NCBI RefSeq assembly: GCF_014268785.2
Contig: NZ_JABWRD020000001.1
Location: 2,059,001 to 2,123,000 of the forward strand
Direction of reading: 5' to 3'
DNA from: Pseudomonas shirazensis
GTDB taxonomy: Bacteria; Pseudomonadota; Gammaproteobacteria; Pseudomonadales; Pseudomonadaceae
DNA length: 64,000 nucleotides
The first letter of the stretch is position 1. Each line of letters starts with the position of its first letter. The notes beneath the pieces were generated by a model that was not told the DNA's origin, did not search any database, and saw only the letters and a program-made list of their open reading frames with translations. This document shows, piece by piece, positions 54,980 to 64,000 of this stretch. A program made the position numbers and the translations under genes.

Positions 54980-55753
54980 TCAGGTATAGATCATCTTGCG
55001 GCTCATGCCGCCGTCCACTACAAATTCCTGACCGGTAACGAACCCGGCCTGACGCGACAGTAACCATGCCACCAGCGCCGCGACGTCTTCCACTGTTCCT
55101 ACCCTGCCGGTCGGATGCTGGGCGTGGTCGGCATCGGTCAACGGCTCAGCCCTACGCTGGGCCGGGTCACGTGCGTCGATCCAGCCCGGGCTCACCGCAT
55201 TGACGCGAATCTCCGGGCCCAGGCTCATGGCCAGGGCATGGGTCAGCGCCAGCAGCCCGCCCTTGCTCGCCGCATAAGCCTCGGTATCAGGCTCGGATTG
55301 GCGTGCACGGGTCGAGGTCAAGTTGACGATGGCGCCGCCATGGGCACGCAGATACGGCGCACAGTGCTTGGCCAGCAGCATCGGGCCATTCAGATTGACC
55401 GCCAGCACCCGGTTCCACTGGCTCAGGCTCAAGCTCTCGAGGGTATGGTTGTGCGGGTTGGCGATGGCGGCGTTGCACACCAGCGCATCGAGGCGGCCAA
55501 ATTGGCCAAGCAGCTCGGACACCCCGGCACTGACCTGGGCTTCATCGGCAACGTCCATGGTGATGAACCAGGCATTGTCGCCAAGTGCCTTGGCCACCTT
55601 GGCACCACGCGGGCGGTCAAGGTCGCTGAGGACCACTTGCCAGCCCTCGCAGATCAGCCAGGCGGCAATGCCCAGGCCGATGCCGCGGGCGGCACCGGTA
55701 ACCAGGGCGACCCGACCGTTATGATCGGGCTCGCCGCCCTTCCAGTCGATCAC
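54980..55753 (-). CDS. short-chain dehydrogenase/reductase (SDR)
   Basis: The 257-residue classical SDR has the NAD(P)-binding [12 protein letters not shown], an NAAIANP motif, and the catalytic YAASKGG with upstream Ser in NLTSTRA. An acidic residue after strand 2 (LSDLDRPRG) suggests preference for NAD(H). The start is a GTG that overlaps the metZ stop (GTGA), so the gene is probably cotranscribed with metZ. The substrate is unknown. Confidence 0.9.
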   Translation of the reverse strand: MIDWKGGEPDHNGRVALVTGAARGIGLGIAAWLICEGWQVVLSDLDRPRGAKVAKALGDNAWFITMDVADEAQVSAGVSELLGQFGRLDALVCNAAIANPHNHTLESLSLSQWNRVLAVNLNGPMLLAKHCAPYLRAHGGAIVNLTSTRARQSEPDTEAYAASKGGLLALTHALAMSLGPEIRVNAVSPGWIDARDPAQRRAEPLTDADHAQHPTGRVGTVEDVAALVAWLLSRQAGFVTGQEFVVDGGMSRKMIYT

Positions 55754-56961
55754 AGCGCTGCCAGCCCACGCGCCAGGTCGGCTTGCAGGTCAGCAACGTC
55801 TTCCAGGCCAACCGCAATGCGGATCAGGCTGTCACGGATACCCGCCGCCTCACGCTCCTGCGGCGACAGACGGCCGTGGGAAGTGGTCGCCGGGTGGGTG
55901 ATGGTGGTCTTGCTGTCACCCAGGTTGGCCGTGATCGAGAGCAAACGGGTGGCATCAATGAAGCGCCAGGCGCCGTCTTTGCCGCCTTTGACCTCAAAGC
56001 TCACCACCGCACCGAAGTCACTCATCTGCCGTTTGGCCAGTTCGTGCTGCGGGTGGCTGGCGAGGCCAGCGTAGTGGACTTTCTCTACCCCATCCTGCTG
56101 CTCAAGCCACTGCGCCAGCGCCTTGGCACTCTCGCAATGGGCGCGCATACGTAGCTTCAGCGTCTCCAGGCCTTTGAGGAAGACCCAGGCGTTGAACGGG
56201 CTGAGGGTAGGCCCTGCGGTACGCAGAAAGCCCACCACTTCCTTCATCTGCTCGCTACGCCCGGCCACCGCACCGCCCATGCAACGGCCTTGGCCATCGA
56301 TGAACTTGGTTGCCGAATGCACGACGATGTCGGCACCCAGCTTCAGCGGTTGCTGCAGCGCTGGAGTGCTGAAGCAGTTATCGACCACCAGCAGCGCGCC
56401 GCGGGCATGGGCGATCTCGGCCAGCGCGGCGATATCGACCAGTTCGGCCAGCGGGTTGGACGGCGACTCGACGAACAGCAGTTTGGTGTTGGCCTTGATG
56501 CCCTGCTGCCAACCGCTGAGCTCGGCCAGTGGCACGTAGTCCACCTCGACGCCAAAGCGCTTGAAGTACTTCTCGAACAGACTGATGGTGGAGCCGAACA
56601 CGCTTTGCGAGACCAGCACATGATCACCGGCGCTGCACAGCGCCATCACCGTCGACAGGATCGCCGACATGCCGGTAGAGGTGCCAACTGCCTGTTCGGC
56701 GCCTTCCAGGGCCGCCAGGCGCTCTTCAAAGGCGCGCACGGTCGGGTTGGTATAGCGCGAATAGACGTTGCCCGGTGTTTCACCGGCAAACCGCGCAGCT
56801 GCATCGGCAGCCGTGCGGAACACGTAGCTGGAGGTGAAGAACAGCGCGTCGCTGTGCTCAGCCTCCGGCGTGCGGTATTGACCGGCGCGCACCGCCAGGG
56901 TGTCGAAAGCGACACCCTCGAGGTCGCTGTCCAGTCGCCCGGCATCCCATTGATCCGTCAT
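55750..56961 (-). CDS. metZ: O-succinylhomoserine sulfhydrylase
   Basis: The 403-residue PLP enzyme of the Cys/Met-metabolism family makes homocysteine directly from O-succinylhomoserine and sulfide, the route used by Pseudomonas for methionine. The PLP lysine is in [29 protein letters not shown] and VDNCFSTP are other family landmarks. It follows purF by 14 bases, an order seen across Pseudomonas. Confidence 0.95.
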   Translation of the reverse strand: MTDQWDAGRLDSDLEGVAFDTLAVRAGQYRTPEAEHSDALFFTSSYVFRTAADAAARFAGETPGNVYSRYTNPTVRAFEERLAALEGAEQAVGTSTGMSAILSTVMALCSAGDHVLVSQSVFGSTISLFEKYFKRFGVEVDYVPLAELSGWQQGIKANTKLLFVESPSNPLAELVDIAALAEIAHARGALLVVDNCFSTPALQQPLKLGADIVVHSATKFIDGQGRCMGGAVAGRSEQMKEVVGFLRTAGPTLSPFNAWVFLKGLETLKLRMRAHCESAKALAQWLEQQDGVEKVHYAGLASHPQHELAKRQMSDFGAVVSFEVKGGKDGAWRFIDATRLLSITANLGDSKTTITHPATTSHGRLSPQEREAAGIRDSLIRIAVGLEDVADLQADLARGLAAL

Positions 56962-56975
56962 GCCATCACTCCCAA

Positions 56976-58481
56976 TCAGTTGTTGTAGAGGTCGATGATT
57001 GCGCTGACAGCCTGAGTCTTGACCTTCGCCGCATCGTTGCGATTTTGCTCGATACGGTCCAGGTAGGCGTCGTCGATGTCGCCGGTGACGTATTCACCGT
57101 CGAACACTGCGCAGTCGAAATGCTCGATCTTGATCTTGCCGCCACCGACCGAATCGATCAGGTCTGGCAAGTCCTGATAGATCAGCCAGTCGGCGCCGAT
57201 CAACTCGGCCACCTGGTCGGTGGTACGGTTGTGGGCGATCAGTTCGTGGACACTCGGCATGTCGATGCCGTAGACGTTGGGGTAACGCACTGCCGGGGCA
57301 GCGGAACAGAAGTAGACGTTTTTCGCGCCGGCCTCGCGGGCCATCTGGATGATCTGCTTGCAGGTGGTGCCGCGCACGATCGAGTCGTCGACGAGCATCA
57401 CGTTCTTGCCGCGGAATTCCAGCTCGATGGCGTTGAGCTTCTGGCGCACCGACTTCTTGCGGGCGGCCTGGCCGGGCATGATGAAGGTACGGCCGATGTA
57501 GCGGTTCTTGACGAAGCCTTCGCGGAACTTCACGCCCAGACGGTTGGCCAGCTCCAGCGCTGCGGTACGGCTGGTGTCCGGAATCGGGATAACCACGTCG
57601 ATGTCATGCTCAGGACGCTCGCGCATGATCTTGTCTGCGAGTTTCTCGCCCATGCGCAGCCGCGCCTTGTACACCGAGACGCCATCCATGATCGAGTCAG
57701 GACGCGCCAGGTAGACGTGCTCGAAGATGCACGGCTTGAGCATTGGGTTATGCGCGCACTGCTTGGTGTGCAGCTGGCCTTCCTCGGTGATGTACACCGC
57801 TTCGCCCGGTGCCAGGTCACGGATCAGGGTGAAGCCGAGCACATCGAGAGCGACGCTTTCGGAGGCGATCATGTACTCCACGCCCTCGTCGGTGTGACGC
57901 TGGCCGAACACCACCGGGCGAATGCCGTTGGGGTCACGGAAGCCGACGATGCCATAGCCGGTGATCATCGCTACTACCGCGTAACCACCAACACAACGGC
58001 TGTGCACGTGGGAGACCGCCGCGAACACGTCTTCTTCGGTAGGCTGCAGCTTGCCGCGCACGGCCAGCTCGTGGGCGAATACGTTGAGCAGCACTTCCGA
58101 ATCGGAGTTGGTGTTGACGTGGCGCAGATCGGACTCGTAGATCTCCTTGGCCAGCTGCTCGACATTGGTCAAGTTGCCGTTGTGGGCCAAGGTGATGCCG
58201 TACGGCGAGTTGACGTAGAACGGCTGGGCCTCGGCCGAGGTCGAGCTGCCCGCAGTCGGGTAGCGCACGTGGCCAATCCCCATGTGGCCGACCAGGCGCT
58301 GCATGTGCCGCTGCTGGAACACGTCGCGCACCAGGCCATTGTCCTTGCGCAGGAATAACCGGCCGTCATGGCTGGTGACGATACCGGCAGCATCCTGGCC
58401 GCGGTGCTGGAGGACCGTAAGCGCATCATACAGCGCCTGATTGACGTTCGACTTACCGACAATACCGGTGATGCCACACAT
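56976..58481 (-). CDS. purF: amidophosphoribosyltransferase
   Basis: The 501-residue enzyme catalyses the first step of purine synthesis, PRPP plus glutamine to phosphoribosylamine. It begins MCGITGIVG, where Cys2 becomes the N-terminal nucleophile after Met removal; the PRPP-binding loop is [13 protein letters not shown]. The ATG at 58481 was chosen over an in-frame TTG three codons upstream because the catalytic Cys must be residue 2. It follows cvpA by 42 bases, as in the E. coli cvpA-purF operon. Confidence 0.97.
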   Translation of the reverse strand: MCGITGIVGKSNVNQALYDALTVLQHRGQDAAGIVTSHDGRLFLRKDNGLVRDVFQQRHMQRLVGHMGIGHVRYPTAGSSTSAEAQPFYVNSPYGITLAHNGNLTNVEQLAKEIYESDLRHVNTNSDSEVLLNVFAHELAVRGKLQPTEEDVFAAVSHVHSRCVGGYAVVAMITGYGIVGFRDPNGIRPVVFGQRHTDEGVEYMIASESVALDVLGFTLIRDLAPGEAVYITEEGQLHTKQCAHNPMLKPCIFEHVYLARPDSIMDGVSVYKARLRMGEKLADKIMRERPEHDIDVVIPIPDTSRTAALELANRLGVKFREGFVKNRYIGRTFIMPGQAARKKSVRQKLNAIELEFRGKNVMLVDDSIVRGTTCKQIIQMAREAGAKNVYFCSAAPAVRYPNVYGIDMPSVHELIAHNRTTDQVAELIGADWLIYQDLPDLIDSVGGGKIKIEHFDCAVFDGEYVTGDIDDAYLDRIEQNRNDAAKVKTQAVSAIIDLYNN

Positions 58482-58523
58482 GCGACGCAACCCCTACTTT
58501 GATGAAACTTGAGTGAATAGCGC

Positions 58524-59078
58524 TCAAGGCCGCGATGGCCCCAGCAACTGTTCCTTGAACGGAAGATCAGCAGGTGCGCTGATCCCACTGGACATCCACT
58601 GGCTGGTGAAACCCAGGATAAGGTTTTTCGACCAGTCAGCGACCAATAGAAATTGAGGTATCAGGCGCGACTCTTGCCACCATGGGTCCTGTTGTACAGG
58701 GCCAAGGCTGAGCAGACCGACTGCCACGACAACCAAAAGGGCTCCACGGGCGGCGCCGAAGGCCATGCCCAGAAAGCGATCGGTGCCGGACAGCCCGGTC
58801 ACGCGGATCAGCTCGCCTATCAGGAAATTGAGCATCGCCCCGACAATCAGCGTGGCGACAAAAAGAATGGTACAGCCGGCGATGACCCGTGCCGAAGGCG
58901 TCTGGATGTAGCTTTCCAGGTACTGCGCCAACGAGCCGCCGAACATCCAGGCAACCGCACCTGCGGTAATCCAGATGACCAGCGACAGGGCCTCCTTGAC
59001 GAAGCCGCGTGTCAAACTGATCAATGTGGAGACGGCGATAACAGCGATGATCGCCCAATCAACCCAGGTAAATGCCAC
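58524..59078 (-). CDS. cvpA: CvpA family membrane protein
   Basis: The 184-residue inner-membrane protein has four hydrophobic helices (about 5-22, 28-50, 65-88, 100-122) and matches the colicin V production protein family: DWAIIAVIAVSTLISLTRGFVKE (landmarks TLISLTRGF and RVTGLSGTDRFLGMAFG). The start is GTG. Family members are linked to envelope stress resistance. It lies between the dedD-like gene and purF, the conserved gamma-proteobacterial order. Confidence 0.92.
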   Translation of the reverse strand: MAFTWVDWAIIAVIAVSTLISLTRGFVKEALSLVIWITAGAVAWMFGGSLAQYLESYIQTPSARVIAGCTILFVATLIVGAMLNFLIGELIRVTGLSGTDRFLGMAFGAARGALLVVVAVGLLSLGPVQQDPWWQESRLIPQFLLVADWSKNLILGFTSQWMSSGISAPADLPFKEQLLGPSRP

Positions 59079-59198
59079 GGTGCCGCCTGCATACGTTTGA
59101 GGCGGCGCATTTTACCAGAGCAACGGGCTGGGAGTAAGCGGAATGTCAGGGTGTTGCTTCACCAGCGCTGACGACGCTGGCAAAGCCACATTCCGGAC

Positions 59199-59849
59199 TC
59201 AGTTGCGCTCCGGCTGGAAGCGGGTGACAAAGCCCTTGAGCTTCTGCTGGCGGTTGATCACATCACGCAGGCGCTCGGCCTCGGCGCGCTCGATCAACGG
59301 CCCCACGTAGACTCGGTTCATGCCATCGGCTGAGCGGATGTAGGCGTTGTAACCCTGGCTGCGCAGGGTCTTTTGCAAGTTGTCGGCACCGGCCCGGTTG
59401 GACAGACTGGCCAACTGGATCGACCAACTGACTGGCAGACCGTTGGTGTCGATCTTGGAGGCGGCGGCAGGCTTGGTGGCGGCGACGCTGGCGGTGGCTG
59501 GCGCGGTGACCGGCGCACGGTTCTCGATCTTCGGCGCAGGCGCTGGCGCAGTTACCGGCGCTGGCGACGGTGCAGCACTGATCGGCTGGCTCGGCGTGGA
59601 CGGTGGCGCGGTCGACTCATCGACCACCACCGGTGGCTGCTCGACAATCGGCTGCTGCTCGGGCACCTGGATCGTCTCGACCTGCACCTGCGGCAAGCTC
59701 GGCATAGCCGGGGCCTCGGGCGCATCGACCCGGACCTGGCGCATCTCGTCTTCGCGGGTGAACAGCATCGGCAAGAAGATCACCGCCAGTGCAACCAGCA
59801 CCAACGCACCGACCATGCGCTGTTTCATTCCCTTATCCAGCACTGCCAT
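59199..59849 (-). CDS. dedD: SPOR domain protein (DedD-like)
   Basis: The 216-residue protein has one N-terminal membrane helix (about 12-30), a long Pro/Ala/Thr-rich periplasmic linker, and a C-terminal SPOR domain (WSIQLASLSNRAGADNLQKTL...YVGPLIERAEAERL, about 140-210), which binds denuded septal peptidoglycan. The layout and the folC/cvpA neighbours match DedD, a cell-division protein. Its start overlaps folC by 17 bases. Confidence 0.9.
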   Translation of the reverse strand: MAVLDKGMKQRMVGALVLVALAVIFLPMLFTREDEMRQVRVDAPEAPAMPSLPQVQVETIQVPEQQPIVEQPPVVVDESTAPPSTPSQPISAAPSPAPVTAPAPAPKIENRAPVTAPATASVAATKPAAASKIDTNGLPVSWSIQLASLSNRAGADNLQKTLRSQGYNAYIRSADGMNRVYVGPLIERAEAERLRDVINRQQKLKGFVTRFQPERN

Positions 59850-61140
59850 TTACTCCGCCCTCAGGAGCCTGCTGCGCAAGCCATTGCAAGGCCTGGGCAA
59901 CACAGAAAAACGAACCGAACAGCACGATCTGATCATCGCCGGTCGCGTGTGCGCACTGGCCCTGCAAAGCGGCCTCGACGCTGGGGTAAGACTTCACCGA
60001 CTGGCCAAGGTTCGTCAAGGCCTGCGCGAGCTCGCCAGCCGGGCGACTGCGCGGGGTGTCGAGCGGCGCCACGGCCCAGCTGTCGAACAGCCCCTGCAGC
60101 GGCGCGAGCACGCCGTCGAGGTCCTTGTCTGCGAGCAGGCCGAACACCGCCAGGCGTTTGCCCAGTGGTGGCCTGGCAGCCAGCCGTCGTGCCAGGTACT
60201 CGGCCGCATGCGGGTTGTGGCCGACATCCAGCAGGACCTCGACAGGTGTACCCTGCCAGGTCAGCGAACGCCGGTCGAGGCGACCGGTCATGCGCGTGTC
60301 CAGCAGTGCCCGACGTACCTGCGCCGCGTCCCACTCCAGCCCCATCAGCAGATAGGCCTGCAACGCGAGCGCGGCGTTTTCCATAGGCAGATCGAGCAAC
60401 GGCAGGTCATGCAGCTCGACCGCCGCGCCATCCAGGGTCCGACCCCGCCAGTGCCAGCTATCGGCACCCAGGCTCAGGTCAAAATCGCGGCTGCGCAGGA
60501 ACAACGGGCAGCCCAGCTCGCGGGCTTTATCCAGCAACGGCTGCGGCGGCTCGAGATCACCACACAGGGCCGGTTTGCCCGGACGGAAGATACCCGCCTT
60601 CTCGAACGCCACCGCCTCACGCGTGTCGCCCAGGTATTCGACGTGATCGACGCCGATACTGGTGACCAGCGCCAGATCGGCATCGACAAGATTGACGGTA
60701 TCCAGCCGCCCACCGAGGCCGACTTCGAGCACCACGGCATCCAGCGCCGACTGCTCGAACAGCCAGAACGCCGCCAGGGTGCCCATCTCGAAATAGGTCA
60801 ATGAGGTGTCACCGCGTGCAGCCTCGACGGCCACAAACGCCTCGCACAGGCGCTCATCGCTGGCATCGACGCCATCGATGCGCACCCGCTCGTTGTAGCG
60901 CAGCAGGTGCGGCGAGCTGTACACGCCAACGCGCAGGCCCTGGGCCTTGAGCAACGTTGCGACAAAGGCACAGGTCGAGCCCTTGCCGTTGGTGCCGGTA
61001 ACCGTCACTACCCGCGGCGCCAGCTTGCCCAGCCCGAGCCGCTGCGCCACCTGTTGCGAACGCTCCAGGCCCATGTCGATGGCTGAAGGGTGCAACTGCT
61101 CGAGATAGGCGAGCCATTCGCCGAGGGTACGCTGGCTCAT
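59833..61140 (-). CDS. folC: bifunctional folylpolyglutamate / dihydrofolate synthase
   Basis: The 435-residue Mur-ligase-like enzyme adds glutamate to dihydropteroate and folates. The P-loop is TVTGTNGKGSTCAFVATLL, followed by VYSSPHLLRYNERVRIDG; VLEVGLGGRLDTVN, DHVEYLGDT and LLDVGHNPHAA are further family landmarks. It begins one base inside the accD stop and lies between accD and the dedD-like gene. Confidence 0.95.
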   Translation of the reverse strand: MSQRTLGEWLAYLEQLHPSAIDMGLERSQQVAQRLGLGKLAPRVVTVTGTNGKGSTCAFVATLLKAQGLRVGVYSSPHLLRYNERVRIDGVDASDERLCEAFVAVEAARGDTSLTYFEMGTLAAFWLFEQSALDAVVLEVGLGGRLDTVNLVDADLALVTSIGVDHVEYLGDTREAVAFEKAGIFRPGKPALCGDLEPPQPLLDKARELGCPLFLRSRDFDLSLGADSWHWRGRTLDGAAVELHDLPLLDLPMENAALALQAYLLMGLEWDAAQVRRALLDTRMTGRLDRRSLTWQGTPVEVLLDVGHNPHAAEYLARRLAARPPLGKRLAVFGLLADKDLDGVLAPLQGLFDSWAVAPLDTPRSRPAGELAQALTNLGQSVKSYPSVEAALQGQCAHATGDDQIVLFGSFFCVAQALQWLAQQAPEGGVNGSAG

Positions 61141-62039
61141 CAGGCGACGGCCGCCACTTCCTGCACCAGGGCCTGGGCAGGCGTTGGCTGACCGGTCATC
61201 TGCGCCAGCAGACGGGCCAGACGTGGACGCAGATCAGGACGCGAGATGATCAGGTCGATGGCACCGTGCTCCAGCAGGAACTCGCTGCGCTGGAAGCCTT
61301 CTGGCAGCTTCTCGCGAACGGTCTGCTCGATTACGCGCGGACCGGCGAAGCCGATCAGCGCCTTGGGCTCGCCAACGATCACGTCGCCGAGCATAGCCAG
61401 CGAAGCAGAAACGCCGCCATAAACCGGGTCGGTCAGCACCGAAATGAACGGGATGCCTTCTTCACGCAGACGCGCCAGCACTGCCGAGGTCTTGGCCATC
61501 TGCATCAGCGAGATCAGCGCTTCCTGCATGCGCGCACCGCCGGAAGCGGAGAAGCAGATCATCGGGCAGCGATGTTCCAGGGCATAGTTGGCAGCACGCA
61601 CGAAGCGCTCACCGACCACGGCCCCCATCGAGCCACCCATGAACGAGAATTCGAAGGCGCTGACCACGACCGGCATGCCCATCAGGGTGCCGCTCATGGA
61701 GATCAGGGCGTCTTTCTCGCCGGTCTGCTTCTGCGCGCCGACCAGACGGTCCTTGTACTTCTTGCCATCGCGGAACTTGAGGCGGTCGACCGGTTCCAGA
61801 TCGGCACCCAGCTCGGCACGGCCTTCGGCGTCGAGGAAGATGTCGATGCGCGCACGGGCACCGATACGCATGTGGTGGTTGCACTTGGGGCAGACGTCGA
61901 GAGTCTTTTCCAGCTCCGGGCGATACAGCACGTTCTCGCAGGCCGGGCACTTGTGCCAAAGGCCTTCAGGCACCGAGCTTTTCTTCACCTCGGAACGCAT
62001 GATCGAAGGGATCAGTTTGTCGACTAACCAGTTGCTCAT
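61140..62039 (-). CDS. accD: acetyl-CoA carboxylase carboxyltransferase subunit beta
   Basis: The 299-residue subunit transfers the carboxyl group to acetyl-CoA to form malonyl-CoA. The N-terminal zinc ribbon CPACENVLY...CPKCNHHM is intact, and the crotonase-like core includes [19 protein letters not shown] and [11 protein letters not shown]. It is followed directly by folC with a one-base overlap. The 238-base gap upstream (62040-62277), separating it from trpF, must hold its promoter; no clear boxes were assigned. Confidence 0.97.
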   Translation of the reverse strand: MSNWLVDKLIPSIMRSEVKKSSVPEGLWHKCPACENVLYRPELEKTLDVCPKCNHHMRIGARARIDIFLDAEGRAELGADLEPVDRLKFRDGKKYKDRLVGAQKQTGEKDALISMSGTLMGMPVVVSAFEFSFMGGSMGAVVGERFVRAANYALEHRCPMICFSASGGARMQEALISLMQMAKTSAVLARLREEGIPFISVLTDPVYGGVSASLAMLGDVIVGEPKALIGFAGPRVIEQTVREKLPEGFQRSEFLLEHGAIDLIISRPDLRPRLARLLAQMTGQPTPAQALVQEVAAVA

Positions 62040-62277
62040 GCTTCGTCTCTCCAGTATTTGACGGACGGGGACCGGTCACGCCGGCCAAGCCCTGCCCTTG
62101 AGCTCAATTTTTTCAAATGATTCGCTACCAGCTCGGTTCCGTGGCCCGCGGTAGTGCGGTGCCGGCCGGACGACCGGGCCGTGTTCAATATGTTCGACTG
62201 CGCCACAGCGCGCGCCGGGCAGCACCAGGCTGCGAAAGCTATGGACGATGGCGCGCGGCCAGCCGTCACATCTGCAC

Positions 62278-62898
62278 TCATGCCTGGCGCACTGCGCGCA
62301 TGAACGCTTCGATCCTGGCCGCGTCCTTGATGCCCTTGGCCTGCTCGACGCCGCCGCTGACATCCACCGCATACGGCTGCACCTGGGCGATCGCCTGGGC
62401 GACGTTGTCTGCGCTCAGGCCGCCGGCAAGGATGATCGGCTTGCTTAACCGCGCCGGCACCAACGACCAGTCGAACGCCTCACCGGTGCCACCAGGCACG
62501 CCGGCGACGAACGTATCCAGCAGAATTCCGCTGGCGCCCGCGTAGTGCTGGCAAGCCGCCTCCAGATCATCCCCCGGGCGCACCCTCAGGGCCTTGATAT
62601 ATGGCCGGTTGAAGCCCACACAGTCGCTCGGGGTTTCGTCGCCGTGGAACTGTAGCAGGTCCAACGGCACCGCCTCGAGGATCTCGTTGAGTTCGCAGCG
62701 TGAGGCATTGACGAACAAGCCGACCGTGGTCACGAACGGCGGCAGCGCGGCGATGATCGCCCGCGCCTGGTGCACGTCGACCGCGCGCGGGCTCTTGGCG
62801 TAGAACACCAGACCAATGGCATCGGCGCCTGCGTCGGCGGCAGCCAGGGCATCCTCGATGCGGGTAATCCCGCAGATTTTGCTGCGCACGCTGCTCAT
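62278..62898 (-). CDS. trpF: phosphoribosylanthranilate isomerase
   Basis: The 206-residue TIM-barrel enzyme catalyses the third step of tryptophan synthesis. It shows [20 protein letters not shown] (catalytic Cys in the first strand), [27 protein letters not shown] (catalytic Asp and phosphate loop) and [11 protein letters not shown]. It lies between truA and accD as in other Pseudomonas; the other trp genes are elsewhere. Confidence 0.96.
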   Translation of the reverse strand: MSSVRSKICGITRIEDALAAADAGADAIGLVFYAKSPRAVDVHQARAIIAALPPFVTTVGLFVNASRCELNEILEAVPLDLLQFHGDETPSDCVGFNRPYIKALRVRPGDDLEAACQHYAGASGILLDTFVAGVPGGTGEAFDWSLVPARLSKPIILAGGLSADNVAQAIAQVQPYAVDVSGGVEQAKGIKDAARIEAFMRAVRQA

Positions 62899-62957
62899 GG
62901 ACGGCGAACCCTCTGTAATCGGTAAGGGGCGGATGGTAGCAAACGCTGGATGCCGCG

Positions 62958-63812
62958 TCAGTCCGCCAAGGTATCGAAACCGCTGAGAAAGTGTGGGCCG
63001 ATGTAACGCTGAGGCAGCACGAAAGGCTCGGGATATTCGACCTGGACCAGGTACAGCCCATACGGATGCGCGGTAACTCCGGCTTCGCGCCGGTCGCGGC
63101 TTTCCAGCACTTCACGAGCCCAGGCCACTGGCCGATCACCGCTGCCGATGCTCATCAACACACCAGCGATGTTACGCACCATGTGGTGCAGAAAGGCGCT
63201 GGCGCGGATGTCGAGCACGATCATCTGGCCGTGCCGGGTCACGCGCAGGTGGTACATCTCCTTGACCGGCGACTTGGCCTGACACTGGCTGGCGCGAAAG
63301 GCGCTGAAGTCGTGGGTACCGAGCAGGTATCGAGCGGCCTCGGCCATGCGCTCGACGTCGAGTGGGCGGTGATTCCAGGTGACTTCCTCGGCCAGGTGCG
63401 CCGGGCGGATCGGGTCGTTGTAGATGACGTAGCGATAACGCCGGGCGTTGGCCTTGAAGCGGGCATGAAAATCCGCCGGCATGACCGTCGCCCAGGTCAC
63501 GCTGATGTCGTGGGGCAGATTGAAATTGGTACCCATGGTCCAGGCACGCTCGTCGCGCAGCGCATTGGTATCGAAATGCACAACTTGACCACTGGCATGC
63601 ACACCGGCATCGGTGCGCCCGGCGCAAGACACGGTAATGGGGGCATTGGCCACCTTCGACAGGGCCTGCTCAAGCGCCTGCTGAACACTCGGTACGCCAC
63701 TGGTCTGGCGCTGCCAGCCACGGTAGCGGGCGCCCTTGTATTCCACGCCCAGGGCAATCCGGGAGAAGCCTTCGGCCGCCGATTCGGCCCGGTCGATGTC
63801 GATGATGTCCAA
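62958..63812 (-). CDS. truA: tRNA pseudouridine(38-40) synthase TruA
   Basis: The 284-residue enzyme isomerises uridines 38-40 of tRNA anticodon arms. [19 protein letters not shown], the catalytic Asp in [34 protein letters not shown] and [13 protein letters not shown] are the family motifs. The first usable start appears to be TTG (63810-63812), since no ATG or GTG occurs before the conserved region other than internal GTG codons; only AGG about 10 bases upstream resembles a ribosome site. Confidence 0.92.
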   Translation of the reverse strand: MDIIDIDRAESAAEGFSRIALGVEYKGARYRGWQRQTSGVPSVQQALEQALSKVANAPITVSCAGRTDAGVHASGQVVHFDTNALRDERAWTMGTNFNLPHDISVTWATVMPADFHARFKANARRYRYVIYNDPIRPAHLAEEVTWNHRPLDVERMAEAARYLLGTHDFSAFRASQCQAKSPVKEMYHLRVTRHGQMIVLDIRASAFLHHMVRNIAGVLMSIGSGDRPVAWAREVLESRDRREAGVTAHPYGLYLVQVEYPEPFVLPQRYIGPHFLSGFDTLAD

Positions 63813-63856
63813 GTAACTGAAACCTGTGGATGGAACAAAAGGCGGCAGTATAACGA

Positions 63857-63883
63857 CAACGGCAGCCGATAGGGCTGCCGTTG
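63857..63883 (-). terminator. stem-loop between the fimV-like gene and truA
   Basis: CAACGGCAGCC/GGCTGCCGTTG perfect 11-bp stem with a 5-base loop, 48 bases after the fimV-like stop. T residues after it on the minus strand are few, so termination may be partial. Confidence 0.6.
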
Positions 63884-63931
63884 CCGGGCAGGCGCCATGC
63901 CGGCCCTGCCCCGTTCTGCTGAACTGGCTGA

Positions 63932-64000
63932 CTAGACCAGACGCGAGAGCATGTCCTCAGCTTCGCTGCGCTGAGTGTCGTCGCCGTCCTTGACCACTTC
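63932..64000 (-). CDS. fimV: FimV-like protein, C-terminal end (5' part outside window)
   Basis: The last 22 codons read EVVKDGDDTQRSEAEDMLSRLV followed by TAG. This resembles the terminal TPR-like helix pair of FimV, the peptidoglycan-binding hub protein for type IV pili and twitching, and fimV is the usual neighbour of truA in Pseudomonas. The identification depends on that order and on this short tail. Confidence 0.7.
   Translation of the reverse strand, partial: EVVKDGDDTQRSEAEDMLSRLV

Overview
The window looks like chromosomal DNA of a Pseudomonas, most likely of the P. putida/fluorescens side of the genus. The evidence is GC-rich coding with tight ATGA-type overlaps, the genus-typical order oprF-sigX-cmpX-crfX-cmaX-rraA-hydrolase-ppsA/ppsR-gdhB, the block trpF-accD-folC-dedD-cvpA-purF-metZ, and REP-type intergenic palindromes of the P. 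putida kind. Almost all of it is core genome. The clearest accessory item is one insertion sequence.

Layout. 1-1.4 kb: the end of a Ser/Thr kinase and cobA (siroheme), as in nitrate-assimilation loci. 1.5-5.5 kb (minus): envelope-stress block oprF, sigX, cmpX, crfX, cmaX. 5.5-10.5 kb: rraA, an alpha/beta hydrolase, and divergent ppsA and ppsR (PEP synthase and its regulator). 10.5-12.5 kb: intergenic repeat island between convergent ppsR and gdhB, made of a large imperfect inverted repeat and a REP pair split by an intact IS110-family element. 12.6-17.5 kb: gdhB, the 1,621-residue NAD-glutamate dehydrogenase. 18.2-21.6 kb: FadR-type regulator, L-2-hydroxyglutarate oxidase and MFS transporter, with matching palindromic operators. 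21.8-28.6 kb: six-gene MoxR/VWA (Bat-like) operon. 28.7-34.2 kb: sbcD, sbcC and a GST-like protein. 34.2-39.1 kb (minus): YCF48-like/RND pair, a DUF5629 gene and a lactonase. 39.3-45.8 kb (minus): pepN, DUF2797, yeaC-like, rhomboid, phosphoesterase, nadK. 45.9-54.0 kb: DUF1853, cytochrome b561, a PLP desulfhydrase/deaminase, fadH, a nitrilase-like protein with an AraC regulator, a 27-codon ORF and a DUF2242 lipoprotein. 54.1-54.9 kb: tRNA-Val and three near-identical tRNA-Asp genes. 55-64 kb (minus): SDR, metZ, purF, cvpA, dedD-like, folC, accD, trpF, truA and the last codons of a fimV-like gene.

The strongest non-routine signal is in the 236 bases upstream of the IS110 transposase. They contain a 5' hairpin and two stem-enclosed loops. 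The first loop carries short sequences matching both flanks of this insertion, and the second carries sequences matching both ends of the element. That is the arrangement expected of a bridge RNA (seekRNA), and it lets the ends of the element be placed to the base around a CT core. The guide matches were read by eye and no structure prediction or database search was run. Other points of interest are a nitrilase-like protein without the catalytic cysteine, a VWA protein with a lost metal-binding motif, palindromic operators for the hydroxyglutarate regulator, a PsrA-like site next to fadH, and a DUF5629 acidic tail overlapping a signal peptide in another frame.
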